64,000 bases of DNA from Leguminivora glycinivorella. Taxonomy: Eukaryota; Arthropoda; Insecta; Lepidoptera; Tortricidae. The position numbers and the translations under genes were made by a program. Below the pieces are notes generated by a model. It did no database searches and had not been told where the DNA came from. It worked only from the letters and a program-made list of their open reading frames with translations. The DNA is taken from NCBI RefSeq assembly GCF_023078275.1, contig NC_062982.1:2409001-2473000 (forward strand), read 5' to 3'. Shown piece after piece: positions 1 through 10,732 of the stretch (positions within the stretch are counted from its first letter, which is position 1; each line of letters begins with the position of its first letter).

Positions 1-383
1 CCTCATCAAATTTCAGCGAAATCGTTAGAGCGGTTGCCGAGATCGTCGGTATATACATACATATATATATGTAGAGCAATACTTGTATATATATATATAA
101 AAAAGAATTGCTCGTTTAAAAGTATACGATATATAATACATTTTATTACTTTTACACTAGCAGATCGCATCGTTCAAATACGTCCAAATATGTTATATTT
201 CTTTTCGTACTATATTCACCTCACTTTGTGTGGCAAATCTTGACATTGCGATAATGGATGAAGGGGAACTGTCAGAAATATGCCACGGAACAACTAAACG
301 AGCAAACGTCAGTCAATTTCAGAAATCGTTACGCCTCGCGAGTAACGCTTTCTTCTGAAAAACAATATTGTGGTTATTTGAGC
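1..383. other. Unassigned AT-rich start of window
   Basis: No gene is seen. There is a TA/CA-rich microsatellite at about 49-98. The first 45 bases resemble the degenerate end of a dispersed lepidopteran repeat, but too little is visible to name it. Confidence 0.4.
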
Positions 384-629
384 AATAAATAAATATTGGG
401 GATACCTTACACAGATCAACTTAGCCCCAACCTAAGCTTAGCTTGTACTATGGGTGCTAAGCGACGATATACATACTTAAATAGATAAATACATACTTAT
501 ATACATAGAAAACATCCATGACTCAGGAACAAATATCTGTGCTCATCACACAAATAAATGCCCTTACCGGGATTCGAACCCAGGACCGCGGCTTAGCAGG
601 TAGTCACTACCGACTGAGCCAGACCGGTC
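384..629 (-). repeat. tRNA-derived SINE (S1, tail A)
   Basis: Read on the minus strand, the element starts with a tRNA-like head. It has an A-box-like TGGCTCAGTCGGTAG and a perfect B-box GGTTCGAATCC, the two parts of an RNA polymerase III internal promoter. A unique body follows and it ends in (AATA)n. The same unit recurs at 2379, 17932, 21571, 22924, 23455, 40286, 53103 and 59424. This copy is nearly full length (about 245 bp). Such SINEs depend on a LINE's reverse transcriptase; which LINE is not shown here. Confidence 0.8.
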
Positions 630-721
630 GAATCGGTCGGTGGAATAATCAATGGAAGATTTTGAACGACTACAAAGTAGGTATACTATGAAATTAAATT
701 TACTTACAAAATTGTAGATAT

Positions 722-972
722 ATACATACATACATACATACAATCACGCCTGTATCCCATGAAGGGGTAGGCAGAGCACATAAAACTACTCAAGTTTCAG
801 TGCCACTCTTGGCAAATAAGGGGTCGATAGAAAACGAAAGTGCGACATTGCAGTGACAGGTTGCCAGCCTCTCGCCTACGCCACACTTTAACCCATATCC
901 CACAGTCGCCTTCTACGACACCCACGGGAAGAAAGGGGGTGGTGAAATTCTTAACCCGTCACCACACGGGTG
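722..972 (-). repeat. SINE-like retroposon S2, TATG-tailed
   Basis: The unit begins on the plus strand with (CATA)n, then AATCACGCCTGTATCCCAT, and ends near TCACCACACGGG. On the minus strand it is therefore a retroposon with a (TATG)n 3' tail. Other copies lie at 12004, 24947, 41169 and 55541. The last has a 13 bp target duplication, which supports retroposition. The final 45 bases match the 3' end of a LINE at 25283-25500. Confidence 0.65.
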
Positions 973-1085
973 TAGATATATATGGTGGTTTTAAGTGGTT
1001 TCATTCTTGTCAGTTCGAAACTTCAGAGGACCATAACATTTGTACTGAAAAACTTCCTCTTTTCCGCACTTGTGTCTTAAGTTTC

Positions 1086-1204
1086 TAATGGGTCGGCAAC
1101 GCGCACGTGACACCCCTTGAGTTGCGGGCGTCCATAGGTTACGGTGACCGCTTTCCATCAGGCGGGCCGTATACCTGTTTGCCACCGACGTGGTATAAAA
1201 AAAA
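1086..1204. repeat. Dispersed repeat R8
   Basis: A 120 bp unit containing GGGTCGGCAACGCGCACGTG and ending GCCACCGACGTGGTAT. Inverse copies lie at 59930-60062 and 61297-61425. No open reading frame or terminal repeat is evident. It is a common lepidopteran interspersed sequence of unknown class. Confidence 0.6.
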
Positions 1205-1213
1205 ATAATGTAG

Positions 1214-1377
1214 TGGCCACGGGGCCGAATGGCATTTCTCCGACACGAAACAAAAACGAAACGCCGCGAAAGGTAGTCTGGCTCTGTCGCGCCAATACGC
1301 AAGAGCGATAGAGATAGATATCGTTTCGTGAGCGTTGCGTTTCGTTTCGTGAGCGTTTGTGCCATTCGGCTACGCAC
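1214..1377. mobile_element. Fold-back MITE M6
   Basis: The ends are inverted copies of GCCGAATGGCA, seen at the left as GGCCGAATGGCATTTCTCC and at the right as TGTGCCATTCGGCTACG. There is no coding capacity. Related copies lie at 20818, in a tandem triple at 28306-28775, and in part at 57584. Class is inferred from the inverted ends; no target duplication was established. Confidence 0.65.
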
Positions 1378-1490
1378 CCTGTTGTTTCGGCTGAGCTACG
1401 AATATTTTTTTAACTTTCAAGTCATCACGGGCTTCAATATAATGTAACTTTAAATTCTCTCATTTTGTACGCATTTTTAAACTGACTCGC

Positions 1491-1641
1491 GAATATTATA
1501 AATGGGAAAGTGTGTGTGTCAGTTTGTTTGTCCGTCTTTCACGGCAAAACGGAGCTACGAATTGACGTGATTTTTTAAGTGGAGGTAGTTGAAGGGATGG
1601 AGAGTGACATAAGCTACGTTTTGTCTCTTTCTAAAGTAATA
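1491..1641 (+). mobile_element. Helitron-like element H1, 3'-truncated
   Basis: The copy carries the H1 start (ATATTATAAATGGGAAAGTG) and the middle segment CTACGTTTTGTCTCTTTCTA, but lacks the usual GCGAGCGAAGCCGCGGGC...CTAGT end. See the copy at 30673-30856 for the family termini. Confidence 0.6.
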
Positions 1642-2378
1642 TGTATAATTTGACCTTATTTACCTTTCGTAATGTAAAATGTTTTAAGATTCACCTGGAA
1701 AGAAGGAATTCTTAATTTGTGCCAATTTAAAACCCCTTTGGTCTTTTAATTTATGTCCACCCGGTTTTGAATGCGAATTTTGAATGTCAATTTTCTTATC
1801 TGTGGCCCATTTGACAATGATGACATTTATCGCGCGACAGTGACAATTTGCCGTTCATTGCTTGTTCAACAAGAAAATATTGACGTTGAGATACAATAAA
1901 TTATCAACCCAGAAATAGGCACAGTATTGTCTGTGTCAAATGTCAATGTCATTTTGTCGAAGTAGCCCACTTGAATGTTTTTAAATAAAATAACCCAAAT
2001 ATAAAGAAGAAGATCTACCTTATCTTATCAATTTGAAATGACAGAAAGCGCTACAAAGTGTTCTACAAAACGCGCCTATCTAAACGGATTCAACAATGCC
2101 GTCAACATAATGCAAAATACTATTCTACCAATCCGAAGACCAGAATAACCCTGACCTTCTATACAGTAGTTCAGTCAGGACACTAGGGGTCTTTTTATAT
2201 TGGAGAGTCTCACAAAGAGTTTCGCGAAGAGATAGTTAGCACAATGAAAGGTATTGTCTCCTAGGGTGTAATTTTCATCGCTTTTAGAGTTGACGACTCT
2301 GGTGAACCGAGACTATTCATTGTTTGTCAGTTTTTGACTGAAGAAAGTCATTTTGAGAGATATCCATGATATCCATAT
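1642..2378. other. Unassigned stretch
   Basis: No gene, tRNA or clear terminal repeat is seen. Stop codons are frequent in all frames. It may be old repeat or unique non-coding sequence. Confidence 0.4.
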
Positions 2379-2514
2379 TCCGGTCTGGCGCAGTCGGTAG
2401 TGACCCTGCCTGCTGCGCCGCGGTCCCGGGTTCGAATCCCGGTAAGGGCATTTATTTGTGTGGTGAGCACAGATATTTGTTCCTGAGTCATGGATGTTTT
2501 CTATGTATATAAGT
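2379..2514 (+). repeat. tRNA-derived SINE (S1), 3'-truncated
   Basis: The head CCGGTCTGGCGCAGTCGG and B-box GGTTCGAATCC are intact, followed by the S1 body to TATATAAGTA. The A or B tail is missing. Confidence 0.8.
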
Positions 2515-2559
2515 AGTCGTCATCCATAGTGACGTTTCAAATTTCACCGACGAGGCTAT

Positions 2560-2803
2560 CTACATCGCGGCCAATATAGCTTGGTATGCTTCTAGACAAT
2601 GAAGAGCTGGAAGAGCTATTGGTCAATGAAACACCTAATGAAAGGAGACCTACCTCTGTCAATCAAACGTAGGCTCATGGACATTTGTGCGTCTCACCTA
2701 CGATGCTCAAACCTGGTCTTTGACGAAACCACAGCAGTCCAAACTCGTTGTTTGCCAGAGAACTATGGAGCGCAGCATATTGAATGCATCATATTGTTCA
2801 GAA
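2560..2803 (+). pseudogene. RTE-like LINE reverse transcriptase, C-terminal relic
   Basis: Two overlapping frames give pieces of one protein. One has KSWKSYWSMKHLMKGDLPLS and IKRRLMDIC; after a shift near 2690 the other has LTYDAQTWSLTKPQQSKLVV and CQRTMERSIL. This is the region after the reverse transcriptase core in RTE-type LINEs, where the usual pattern is LTYGxxTWxLT...QRxMER. The copy is short, frameshifted and abuts an R7 repeat at 2815. It is clearly dead. Confidence 0.6.
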
Positions 2804-2814
2804 GCAAAGACGTA

Positions 2815-3095
2815 TGTAACTCCGTATAGACGGATAAAGCCTCAGAAAAAAACGTACCTTAAACCCTAGAAATAAAGGTACGGTGGCCTAGATGGTGTTA
2901 CATCTTTGGGAAACGATCGGATAGATGGGGCTAATATTAATATTTGACATTTTAACACATATTAAGCTAACAATATGGGCCAAATTGTCAAAACTGAGGT
3001 TTTAAAGTTTTAAGCTTGTGTCGGAGATGGCAGTCTATGCACTGTAATTACACTTTGACAGTGACTCTCTATAATACTCGATCCTCTTTGGTCAG
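2815..3095 (+). repeat. Dispersed repeat R7
   Basis: It starts ATGTAACTCCGTATAGACGG and ends near ATACTCGATCCTCTTTGG. The same unit is at 8304-8592 (minus), 10733-11037 (plus) and, internally deleted, 30180-30305 (minus). No ORF is conserved among copies, so it is probably a non-autonomous element of unknown class. Confidence 0.6.
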
Positions 3096-3805
3096 AAATA
3101 ACACTAAACAGAAAAGAATGGAAAACACAGTAGGCTCTGGAAAATGAATTATTATAGATACTAATACGATGTGGAAAGCATCGGGAACAACGCCTGTCTT
3201 AGGTGTCATGGGATTGTGAAGCTGTATAGAAAACGTGTTACGTTTTATAAGAACGTCACATTTATAGGACAAAACGGCTTTCAGATACGAATCTGGGACG
3301 TTAGGGAATTTCCGAAATAGGCTGCTGGGACAAAAGGTTTTTGGACAACGTAGAATAATAGAAGCGTAGAGTAAATTATAATCTATACAATAAAGCTGCT
3401 TAAAATATGTAATAAGATTATAGCTTTTGCCAGCTTCTTCTGCGTGTGCGGCATTTGTATAGCGTCTGCGCCTGATAAAAAAGTACGAGCAATAACAATC
3501 CATGAGTATAATGCTTGTATCAATTACCAGGGGCCATCAGAATTTTTTTTATTTCACAGTTGGGCGGAACTAAGGTAACTTCAATCCTATTAAGGAATAG
3601 TTTGCGGGATAAAAAAATATTAACAGTTAAAAAGTAATTCAGCTGTTAAGGCGTGAAAAGGTAATATACAGATAGACAGAACACACTTCTCTATTCATAA
3701 TATAATATAAGGATAAGTATTAATGCTTTTTTTGGGACTGAGTGTATGTATGCTTGTATGCATCTGAGTATGTAGGCATCTAGATAACTGTTGCAATAGA
3801 AGGCT
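3096..3805. other. Unassigned stretch
   Basis: A 144-codon open frame lies on the minus strand at 3069-3503. It has no motif I recognise, starts inside the R7 repeat, and its composition is unremarkable. I do not call it a gene. The rest shows nothing. Confidence 0.35.
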
Positions 3806-3936
3806 AAGGGCCAGTTGCATCAACCACATTTGGCAGACACATCATCGTCACGCAGCAGACATCTATGGAACTTCCCATACAATAAAATTTAGCAAACGCT
3901 TTAACGATACAAGACGGTTTGATGCAACCGGCCCTA
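3806..3936. mobile_element. Short MITE with GGGCCGGTTGCATCAA ends
   Basis: The left end AGGGCCAGTTGCATCAACC and right end GGTTTGATGCAACCGGCCCT are inverted copies about 130 bp apart, without coding potential. This is a common layout for lepidopteran MITEs. Confidence 0.65.
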
Positions 3937-4133
3937 AGTTTCATAAATTACCTTGTTGTACAACCTTTGAAATAACGCACTACCCCGTGAATAAATGATT
4001 TCATCAGCGAGAGCTTAACAGCTGTTAATTATTAATAAACATTTATTCAGAACCTGCAGAGGAATACCGATTTACTGTTAAAGGAAAATTGAAAATAAAA
4101 TTTCGTGTCCTGGGCCTTTAGAATGCTTCGCTT

Positions 4134-4225
4134 TTTTATGGGATAGGAGGCAAACGAGCAGACAAGTCGCCTGGTGGTAAGCGATCGCTGCCGCCCATGG
4201 ACACCCGAAACACCAGAAGTGTTGT
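4134..4225 (+). repeat. Dispersed repeat R10
   Basis: The segment GGAGGCAAACGAGCAGACAA... to CACCAGAAGTGTTG matches a very common lepidopteran repeat. A shorter copy lies at 25866-25945. Confidence 0.5.
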
Positions 4226-4656
4226 TTTATACAGAAACAAGTGCGTTTTATTTTTACTTTGCTGTTTATACTATTTATGACACATTATTTTACTAGATAA
4301 ATATGTACACTTCGGAGAACGTACTAGTTGGGAGCGATCTTTTCAGTGAACGAGCTGGCACAACTCTATTCCCATCTGTACCCGGTGGGGAGAAATGGGA
4401 ACCCGCAGACAAACGCCCGGTTTTCGCTAATTGTCAATCACAAATTCAAATAGTACGCAAAACTGGAGTGGAAAGTTCACAATCCGTAATTAAATTTGTC
4501 TGGGATATTCAGAAGTTTGTTTATTAGACACCAATTAACGATAAGGTATAGCGGGTCAAATCCCGACTGAGGGGCAAATGTAACTGATCCATTTTTTCCA
4601 TGTTTTACAATGGTAAATAGAGTGTATTGATTTAGAATAACACGATTTGCACTCAT
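4226..4656. other. Unassigned stretch with small ORF
   Basis: A 74-codon ORF lies at 4303-4527 on the plus strand with no recognisable domain. The motif TTTTCCATGTTTTACAATG near 4595-4615 recurs (or its reverse) at about 39205-39230 and 57188-57210, so part of this is an old repeat. Confidence 0.35.
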
Positions 4657-4846
4657 AATTTTAGAACAAAACGGGACTTAATCGTGTAAACACTTACATT
4701 TATATTTGGCCCGACGTTTCGAACATCACATTATGTTCGTGGTCACGGGTAGACTGGCGAGAAATTGCATAATGTGATGTTCGATACGTCAGGCCAAATA
4801 TAAATGTAAGTGTTTACACAATTAAGTCCCGTTTTGTTCTAAAATT
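4657..4846. mobile_element. Fold-back element with 79 bp arms
   Basis: Arms at 4657-4735 and 4768-4846 are inverted copies differing at three positions by eye, with a 32 bp centre. The arm holds GACGTTTCGAACAT and GTTCGTGGTCACGGG, a core also present in the different MITE at 32059-32294. No ORF is present. Confidence 0.75.
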
Positions 4847-5179
4847 AAATAGAGTGCACTATTAAATAGAGTGTCCACCGGTTATATATTATGGTAGGTG
4901 TGCTCAGTGGAAACATGTAAAACTCAACATCATAGTGTAATAGTGGAAAACCCTTCACCCTCCGTAACGTATTGTACTTATCTTTCTTTATCTCACTAAG
5001 AGCGAAAGCAAGAGATAGCTATGCTATGAATCGTGACTGATTGGTATTTTGTCTACGCGCCTAATCCTTGAAACTATAGGAACAAAAGGGACGCGTCCGG
5101 CGGACGCCGTCCACTGCCGCGATCTAGATAATGAATATACACTGAATTACTATCGGAGAAACTATCGGACGTAAGCCAT

Positions 5180-5787
5180 GGACGTGGCCTTCTGGCGCGC
5201 TGGATGTTTTAAGACTGTGCACACTTATCAGTCGCATCAATAAAGCGAGAGCAGCGTATGCCCAGCTGAAGCCTGTTTGGACGTCCACCGTAATAACTCG
5301 GGGTACGAAAATTAGAATGTTCAACTCTAACATCAAGTCGGTCCTTTTGTACAATTGCGAAACATGGCTTGTGAGGAAGGACATCACCAATCGGTTGCAG
5401 GTGTTTATTAACAAGTGTCTCCGGCGCATCTTGGGTATTTACTGGCCGACAACTATTTCAAACGCTAGATTGTGGCAGATGACGGGACAAAAACCCGTAG
5501 GCCAGGAAATACGCGCACGGAAGTGGCGATGGATAGGGCACGTGCTACGCAGAGCAGACAACCACCTGTCCAAGCAGGGTCTCTGCTGGCAATCACTGGC
5601 TGGCAGTAGACGATCGGGGCGGCCTTGTACCACGTGGAGGCGGTCAGTGGAGAAGGAGGCTGGCGCAAGTGGACTAGGCTGGAAGGATTTGGAAGCAGTC
5701 GCCCAGGATCGTGAAAAGTGGAAGATTCTTCTAAGAGCCCTATGTCCCTAGTGAGGGATAACAGGAACACATCATCATCATCATCAC
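5180..5787 (+). pseudogene. RTE-like LINE, 3' end with (ATC)n tail
   Basis: An open frame to the stop at 5749-5751 encodes the C-terminal part of a LINE polyprotein. It holds RINKARAAYAQLKPVW, NIKSVLLYNCETWLV and NKCLRRILGI, then IRARKWRWIGHVLRR and GRPCTTWRRSVEKEAG. These are the conserved blocks after the reverse transcriptase domain in RTE/SR2-like elements. The active-site region is absent, so it is 5'-truncated. The short 3' tail is (ATC)n at 5769-5787, as RTE elements often have. The intact frame suggests moderate age. Clade is inferred from motifs only. Confidence 0.7.
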
Positions 5788-6060
5788 ATTTATCAGTCGC
5801 AGTCGTCAGCCGCGTCAGTGTGACGCGTCCCATATTTTGTTCCTAGCTTTAAACGTTATTAATACGTTACGCACGAGTCTGTCTGGAGCGCTCGATTATT
5901 TAGTAAATAAACTATTCTTTTTGTCACCATGCCAACTTTAGACACGGGACGGCGACGCTTCAGGGAAATGAGATTGAGCGGTTTAAAGTGACAGAACGTC
6001 TCAGTCAGTGTAGAATTTAAGTGGTGAATAGTCATGTATGTATGTAAGCGTTATCCATAC

Positions 6061-6232
6061 CAATATTATAAATGGGAAAGTGTGTGTGTCTGACTGTTTA
6101 TCAGTCTTTCACGGTAAAAGGAGTGACGAATTGTCGTGATTTTTTCAGTGGAGATAGTAGAAGGGATGGAGAGTGATATAGGCTACTTTTTGTCTCTTTC
6201 TAACGTGAGCGAACCCGCTAGCAAAAGCTAGT
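6061..6232 (+). mobile_element. Helitron-like element H1
   Basis: Copy from AATATTATAAATGGGAAAG to AGCAAAAGCTAGT, about 170 bp, ending in CTAG before T as in the other H1 copies. Confidence 0.65.
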
Positions 6233-6291
6233 TGTACATAAAGGAAACAAAAGAGACACAGTTACAGAGTCAGTAATATACAATGTAGACA

Positions 6292-6345
6292 TCATCATCC
6301 TCCTTGCGTTATCCCGGTTGAAAGTCGCACGCCGCTAGGCCGCCA
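6292..6345 (-). repeat. R9 retroposon fragment
   Basis: The segment CATCATCCTCCTTGCGTTAT is the reverse of the R9 3' end (see 18084-18217). It is truncated where the R4 repeat begins. Confidence 0.5.
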
Positions 6346-6346
6346 G

Positions 6347-6899
6347 GGTTTTTTAGGGTTCCGTAGTCAACTAGGAACCCTTATAGTTTCGCCATGTCTG
6401 TCTGTCCGTCCGTCCGTCCGTCCGTCCGCGGATAATCTCAGTAACCGTTAGCACTAGAAAGCTGAAATTTGGTACCAATATGTATATCAATCACGCCGAC
6501 AAAGTGCAAAAATAAAAAATGGAAAAAAATGTTTTATTAGGGTACCCCCCCTACATGTAAAGTGGGGGCTGATATTTTTTTTCATTCCAACCCCAACGTG
6601 TGATATATTGTTGGATAGGTATTTAAAAATGAATAAGGGTTTACTAATATCGTTTTTTGATAATATTATTATTTTCGGAAATAATCGCTCCTAAAGGAAA
6701 AAAAAGTGTGTCCCCCCCCTCTAACTTTTGAACCATATGGTTAAAAAATATGAAAAAAATCACAAAAGTAGAACTTTATAAAGACTTTCTAGGAAAATTA
6801 TTTTGAAGTTGATAGGTTCAGTAGTTTTTGAGAAAAATACGGAAAACTACGGAACCCTACACTGAGCGTGGCCCGACACGCTCTTGGCCGGTTTTTTTT
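6347..6899 (+). repeat. Dispersed repeat R4 (CCGT-rich), near full length
   Basis: It starts with a hairpin-like GGGTTCC...GGAACCC, then (CCGT)n at 6408-6427. Next are CAGTAACCGTTAGCACTAG and a poly-C/poly-A rich middle. It ends with ACACTGAGCGTGGCCCGACA and CTCTTGGCCGG plus a T run. Copies are at 7669-8310 (minus), 12446-12977 (plus), 60227-60690 (minus) and 61704-61980 (minus, cut by a LINE). There is no conserved ORF, and transposon class is unresolved. Confidence 0.7.
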
Positions 6900-6992
6900 A
6901 AGTGGCAAATAGTATAATAAGGGAAATATTCTTGTCAATAAGTAATGGGCCTGACCGAAAGAACAATTTCGTATGCCTTAACGACATCCATA

Positions 6993-7226
6993 CTTATACT
7001 TACCTATTATAAATGGGAAAGTGTGTGTTGTTTCAGTCTTTCACGGCAAAAGGAGCGACGAATGAGCGTGCTATTTTAAGTGGAGATACTTGAAGAAATT
7101 GAGAGTGACATAGGCTACTTTTTGTATCTTTCTAACTCCCCACTTCCCTAAAATGGGGTGTGGAAGTTTGTATGGAGCGTTCCATATTTTTCGAACTTAA
7201 CGCGAGCGAAGCCGCAGGAAAAAGTT
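6993..7226 (+). mobile_element. Helitron-like element H1, diverged
   Basis: The copy keeps TATTATAAATGGGAAAGTGT and GCGAGCGAAGCCGCAGG but not the CTAGT end. It includes the longer variant with the TGGGGTGTGGAAGTTTGTAT segment. Confidence 0.55.
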
Positions 7227-7308
7227 AACATTACTCATATTTTAAAAGCGTTATTCGAATATCTATTTTGCATAATTGATATGGACAGACTGATAACTGA
7301 ATTCTATA

Positions 7309-7457
7309 ACGGCCCAGCCACGACATTGGTCTAAGCGCGGCAGCGGCGAGCGGCAGCCATATACGTGCGAATGAAAAGTCCCATCGCTGTGTCTCGCTTC
7401 AATGTATGGCCGCCGCTCGCCGCTGCCGCGCTTAGACCAATGTCGTGGCTGGGCCGT
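7309..7457. mobile_element. Fold-back MITE with 46 bp perfect arms
   Basis: Arms at 7309-7354 and 7412-7457 begin ACGGCCCAGCCACGACATTG and appear perfectly complementary, with a 57 bp centre containing CCCATCGCTGTGTCTCGCTT. A relic with the same left end and centre lies at 22812-22890. Confidence 0.75.
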
Positions 7458-7668
7458 AATCGCGTTTCAATGTAAGCCCTCTGAGCCACTGAATGCATCC
7501 CGTATTCGGGAAGCCATTACGCCTCATCAGTACACATTCTAACCGAAATTGACGTGACGCGTGGGGTATTTTTAACCGCGACTTGATGGAGACTTACTGG
7601 TCGATTCAAAACTACACTGAGAAAACGATATCTGAATGGTATCAATTTTTAGAGTACGGCTAATATAG

Positions 7669-8310
7669 AAAAAAACCGGCCAAGAGCGTGTCGGGCCACG
7701 CTCAGTGTAGGGTTCCGTAGTTTTCCGTATTTTTCTCAAAAACTGCTGAACCTATTAAGTTCAAAACAATTTTCCTAGAAAGTATTTATAAAGTTCTACT
7801 TTTGTGATTTTTTTCATATTTTTTAAACATATGGTTCAAAAGTTAGAGGGGGGGGACGCACTTTTTTTTCTTTTAGGAGCGATTATTTCCGAAAGTAATA
7901 ATATTGCAAGCGGAAATCGATCGAAAAACGATCTTAGTAAACCCTTATTCATTTTTTTTGAATACCTATCCAACAATATATCACACGTTGGGGTTGGAAT
8001 GAAAATATAATTATTTATATTTATTTATTTATTTAATCAAAAAGTAACACAGCATTACAGTTTATCAGCCCCCACTTTACATGTAGGGGCGACCCTAATA
8101 AAACATTTTTTGCGTCCATTTTTTCGGCATTTTTTCGCACTTTGTTAGCGTGACTGATATACATATTGGTACCAAATTTAAGCTTTCTAGTGCTAACGGT
8201 TACTGAGATTATCCGCGGACGGACGGACGGACGGACGGACGGACTTTAGATATAAATATACAGACATGGCGAAACTATAAGGGTTCCTAGTTGACTACGG
8301 AACCCTAAAA
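7669..8310 (-). repeat. Dispersed repeat R4
   Basis: Inverse copy of the unit at 6347-6899, with (GGAC)n at 8215-8243. It has an extra AT-rich segment at about 8008-8060 (ATTTATTTATTTAATCAAAA and following) resembling an inserted LINE or SINE tail. It directly abuts an R7 copy. Confidence 0.65.
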
Positions 8311-8592
8311 AAGGATCGAGTATTATAAAGAGTTACTGTTGAAGTAAAATGTGTAATCACAGTGCATAGACTGCCATCTCTTGACACAGGCCTAAAACTT
8401 TTGAACCTCAGTTTTGACAATTTGGCCCATATTCTTAGCTTGATATGTGTTAAAATGTCAAATATTAATATTAGCGCCATCTGCGCGTACCCCAAAGGTG
8501 TAATGCCATGTAGGACACCGTACTTTTTTCTATATGGTACTGAGGCAAGTTTTTTTTTCTTAGACTTTATCTGTCTATACGGAGTTAAGTAT
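8304..8592 (-). repeat. Dispersed repeat R7
   Basis: Inverse full-length copy of the unit at 2815-3095, from GGATCGAGTATTATA to CTATACGGAGTTAAGTATA. Two open frames of about 100-120 codons cross it, but they are not conserved in other copies. Confidence 0.6.
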
Positions 8593-9152
8593 ATATGTCT
8601 TCCGTTACCAGCAAGTTTTTTTTTGGGGCTCGGGGGATGCGCGCCATCTAACATACTCGTAGTTTAACCATGCCCTTAATTCTACAAGTAAATCTTGGAC
8701 TATATAAACTTTCTAAAAAAATTTAGTTGCATGCAATGTACTATCAGCTGCAAAAATGCAAGGCGAATTTATCAATGAATTCATTCATTGTTATCTGTTT
8801 TGAATAATACATTATGTGATAGGTTATTAGCCGGTACTATTGTTATCATATAATTATGCGTCTTGCGCCAATATAGCTACCAGTAAGCACATAAAAAAAT
8901 GCCAGACATATGATATCCTACAGATGTCAAATTAGTGTGTGTCGAATTGGCCTGTTGATTGAGACTACGCTGTTTGTTTATCCGGCTGTCTGTTACCACT
9001 TTTCTTGTGAACTTTACGATTGATAGCTCTTTTAACCTTGATGGGTTAACCTGTTTTGTTTACCGTTCTTTTCAAATAGATGAAGTGCGTGGGGATTTAA
9101 TTTTATGTCTTTATTTGAAATGCTTTTATTTTTTTTATTCAAATCCGTCCGT
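8593..9152. other. Unassigned stretch
   Basis: The 75-codon frame at 8959-9186 lies over simple T-rich sequence and shows no domain. Nothing else is recognised. Confidence 0.35.
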
Positions 9153-9300
9153 AGCGTTTTTTCACAATATTTTTCTTAAGGTTTGAAGGTCGTATCGGTC
9201 CGGAAAAACCGCCGGCGATAATTCATTCCACAGTTTAGCTGTGCGGGGCAGGAAGTTTCTGGAGAAACGCACAGTTGAGGACTGCCAAAAATATAAAATA
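9153..9300 (-). pseudogene. LINE C-terminal relic
   Basis: The minus strand encodes STVRFSRNFLPRTAKLWNEL then SPAVFPDRYDLQTL and a stop. This is the conserved C-terminal stretch of CR1/jockey/R1-like reverse transcriptases, typically RTARLWNSLPxxVFPxxYD. Only about 45 codons survive. Confidence 0.6.
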
Positions 9301-9470
9301 AATATAAAATATTTTAAGTAGGTTACTCACATACGTGTTAAGTCGATATAACGCTCGACATGTTTCGCTCAATTTCCGAGGAGCTTTTTCAAGAGTAACG
9401 ACCCCGCCTCTCTCTCCCGTCTTAGTCTCACGGGAGTTTAATAGTTATATTTATGTTCATGCTTTTTGTC
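9301..9470. repeat. Single-arm relative of the palindrome at 30876
   Basis: The segment from AAATATTTTAAGTAGGTTAC through GTTAAGTCGATATAACG and ATGTTTCGCTCAATTT to GTCTCACGGGAGTTTAATAG is a diverged copy of one arm plus the right flank of the large inverted repeat at 30876-31422. Here it is present once, not as a palindrome. Confidence 0.55.
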
Positions 9471-9577
9471 GTAGTTTGTAGTTTTTAGTTTATCTACAAC
9501 TAGAATAACAAAATTAGAAGCAGTCAATAAGAGTAAATCACAACGCAGGGAATTTTGGTCTTCTGTCATCGTTTTTA

Positions 9578-9760
9578 ACCTCCGACGAAAACGACGGGGT
9601 ATTATAAGTCTGACGTGTCTGTCTGTTTGTCTATCTGTGTGTCTGTCTGTAGCATCGTAGCTTTTTAACGGATGAACCGAACTAGATTTCGCTTTTTTAT
9701 TGTTTGAAAGCTGAATTAGTCAGGAGTGTTCTTAGCCGTATTTGGTGACAGTCGGCCCAC
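9578..9760 (+). repeat. Dispersed repeat (CCTCCGACG type)
   Basis: CCTCCGACGAAAACGACGG, a TGTCTGTCTG-rich stretch and AGCATCGTAGCTTTTTAACG form a repeat I know as common in Lepidoptera. Only one copy is visible here. Confidence 0.45.
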
Positions 9761-9865
9761 TATATCGGGTTTTTTTTTATTTGGTATCGTGGTTATTATA
9801 TCAATTATTTGTTAAAATATCAATAAATTATTAAGTGAGTGATTGGTAATTGTACTTAAACTGCT

Positions 9866-9979
9866 TAGGCCCACTTGCGCCAACCTTTTAACTCAGGGTT
9901 AGTGGGCTGTCAAATGTCAAATTTTCCATATATAAAATGGTGGGCTAACCCTCCATTTTCGTCAGTGCAAGTGGCCCTT
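9866..9979. mobile_element. MITE with GGCCCACTTGCGCCAACC ends
   Basis: The left end GGCCCACTTGCGCCAACC and right end CAGTGCAAGTGGCCC are inverted, enclosing a hairpin of CAGGGTTAGTGGGC and GGTGGGCTAACCCTC. The sister copy is at 18978-19090. Confidence 0.65.
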
Positions 9980-10732
9980 ACTTATTTAAATATTAGATAC
10001 TATATTTGTCCTATCCACATCTTCATAATTTGCCATATCTATCATATTGAACCTCTTTAGTTATAACCACGTAGCTCGTACCTTCAAGTTCTGACAACAA
10101 TTACCCAAGTTTACTACCAAAAGACAGTTCAGATATTAGATAAGGTATCTTATCCGGGAAGTTCTCAATTTGCCCGTATCCCGCGGGATTATCCCGGTTC
10201 TCCGCCGGGATCGAGGCTAAATAACGGAAAAGAAATGAGGCGAAGTGAGGATAATGTGTATTTTGGGACACAACAGGCGTAGTTAAAAATAAATATTCAA
10301 AATTGTGTACCTTTTCAGTTCAATTTAACATCACAAATAAATTGAGAACCGTCCCTAAAATGTTGTCAATGGCTTTTTAAACCTACATCAACATCAACAT
10401 CCACTTTTACACCTCCGCAATCCAATGTTTGCGAACGACAGGTAAAGGCGAATCAATTTTGGGTCCGGGACCGCATCCGGTTCCGAATCCGGCTGCCGGA
10501 TGGCTGTAACCGACATCGTGCCATTTGGGTCCGAGCTTGATTATAATATTTGTCGATTTTCAATTTGAATTGAAGCATTGTGATTTATTTACATTAATGT
10601 GGTATCCGGTTCGAAGGACCATTTTATATAAATGGAGGTCTGGTGTATAAGCTAGTTTCCTACTGATCAAATCAGCTTCTTTTTAAGAACTGTCAAAACG
10701 ATTTGCCAATATGGAATTACTATGAAATACCA
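9980..10732. other. Unassigned stretch
   Basis: No ORF or terminal repeat is seen. A small GC-rich stretch at about 10180-10215 (CCCGCGGGATTATCCCGG) and another at 10460-10510 stand out from the AT-rich background. The end (10640-10735) is similar in reverse to 54875-54950, so it is probably a dispersed repeat. Confidence 0.35.

Noticed and set aside
2385..2450. tRNA gene at the S1 heads
   Set aside because: A- and B-boxes are present, but the same head is followed by a SINE body in every copy and no cloverleaf acceptor closes.
3069..3503. 144-codon minus-strand ORF as host gene
   Set aside because: No domain, starts in a repeat, no neighbouring exons, ordinary AT-rich composition.
6408..6427. 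(CCGT)n tracks as independent microsatellites
   Set aside because: They are a fixed internal part of repeat R4, present at the same place in the other copies.
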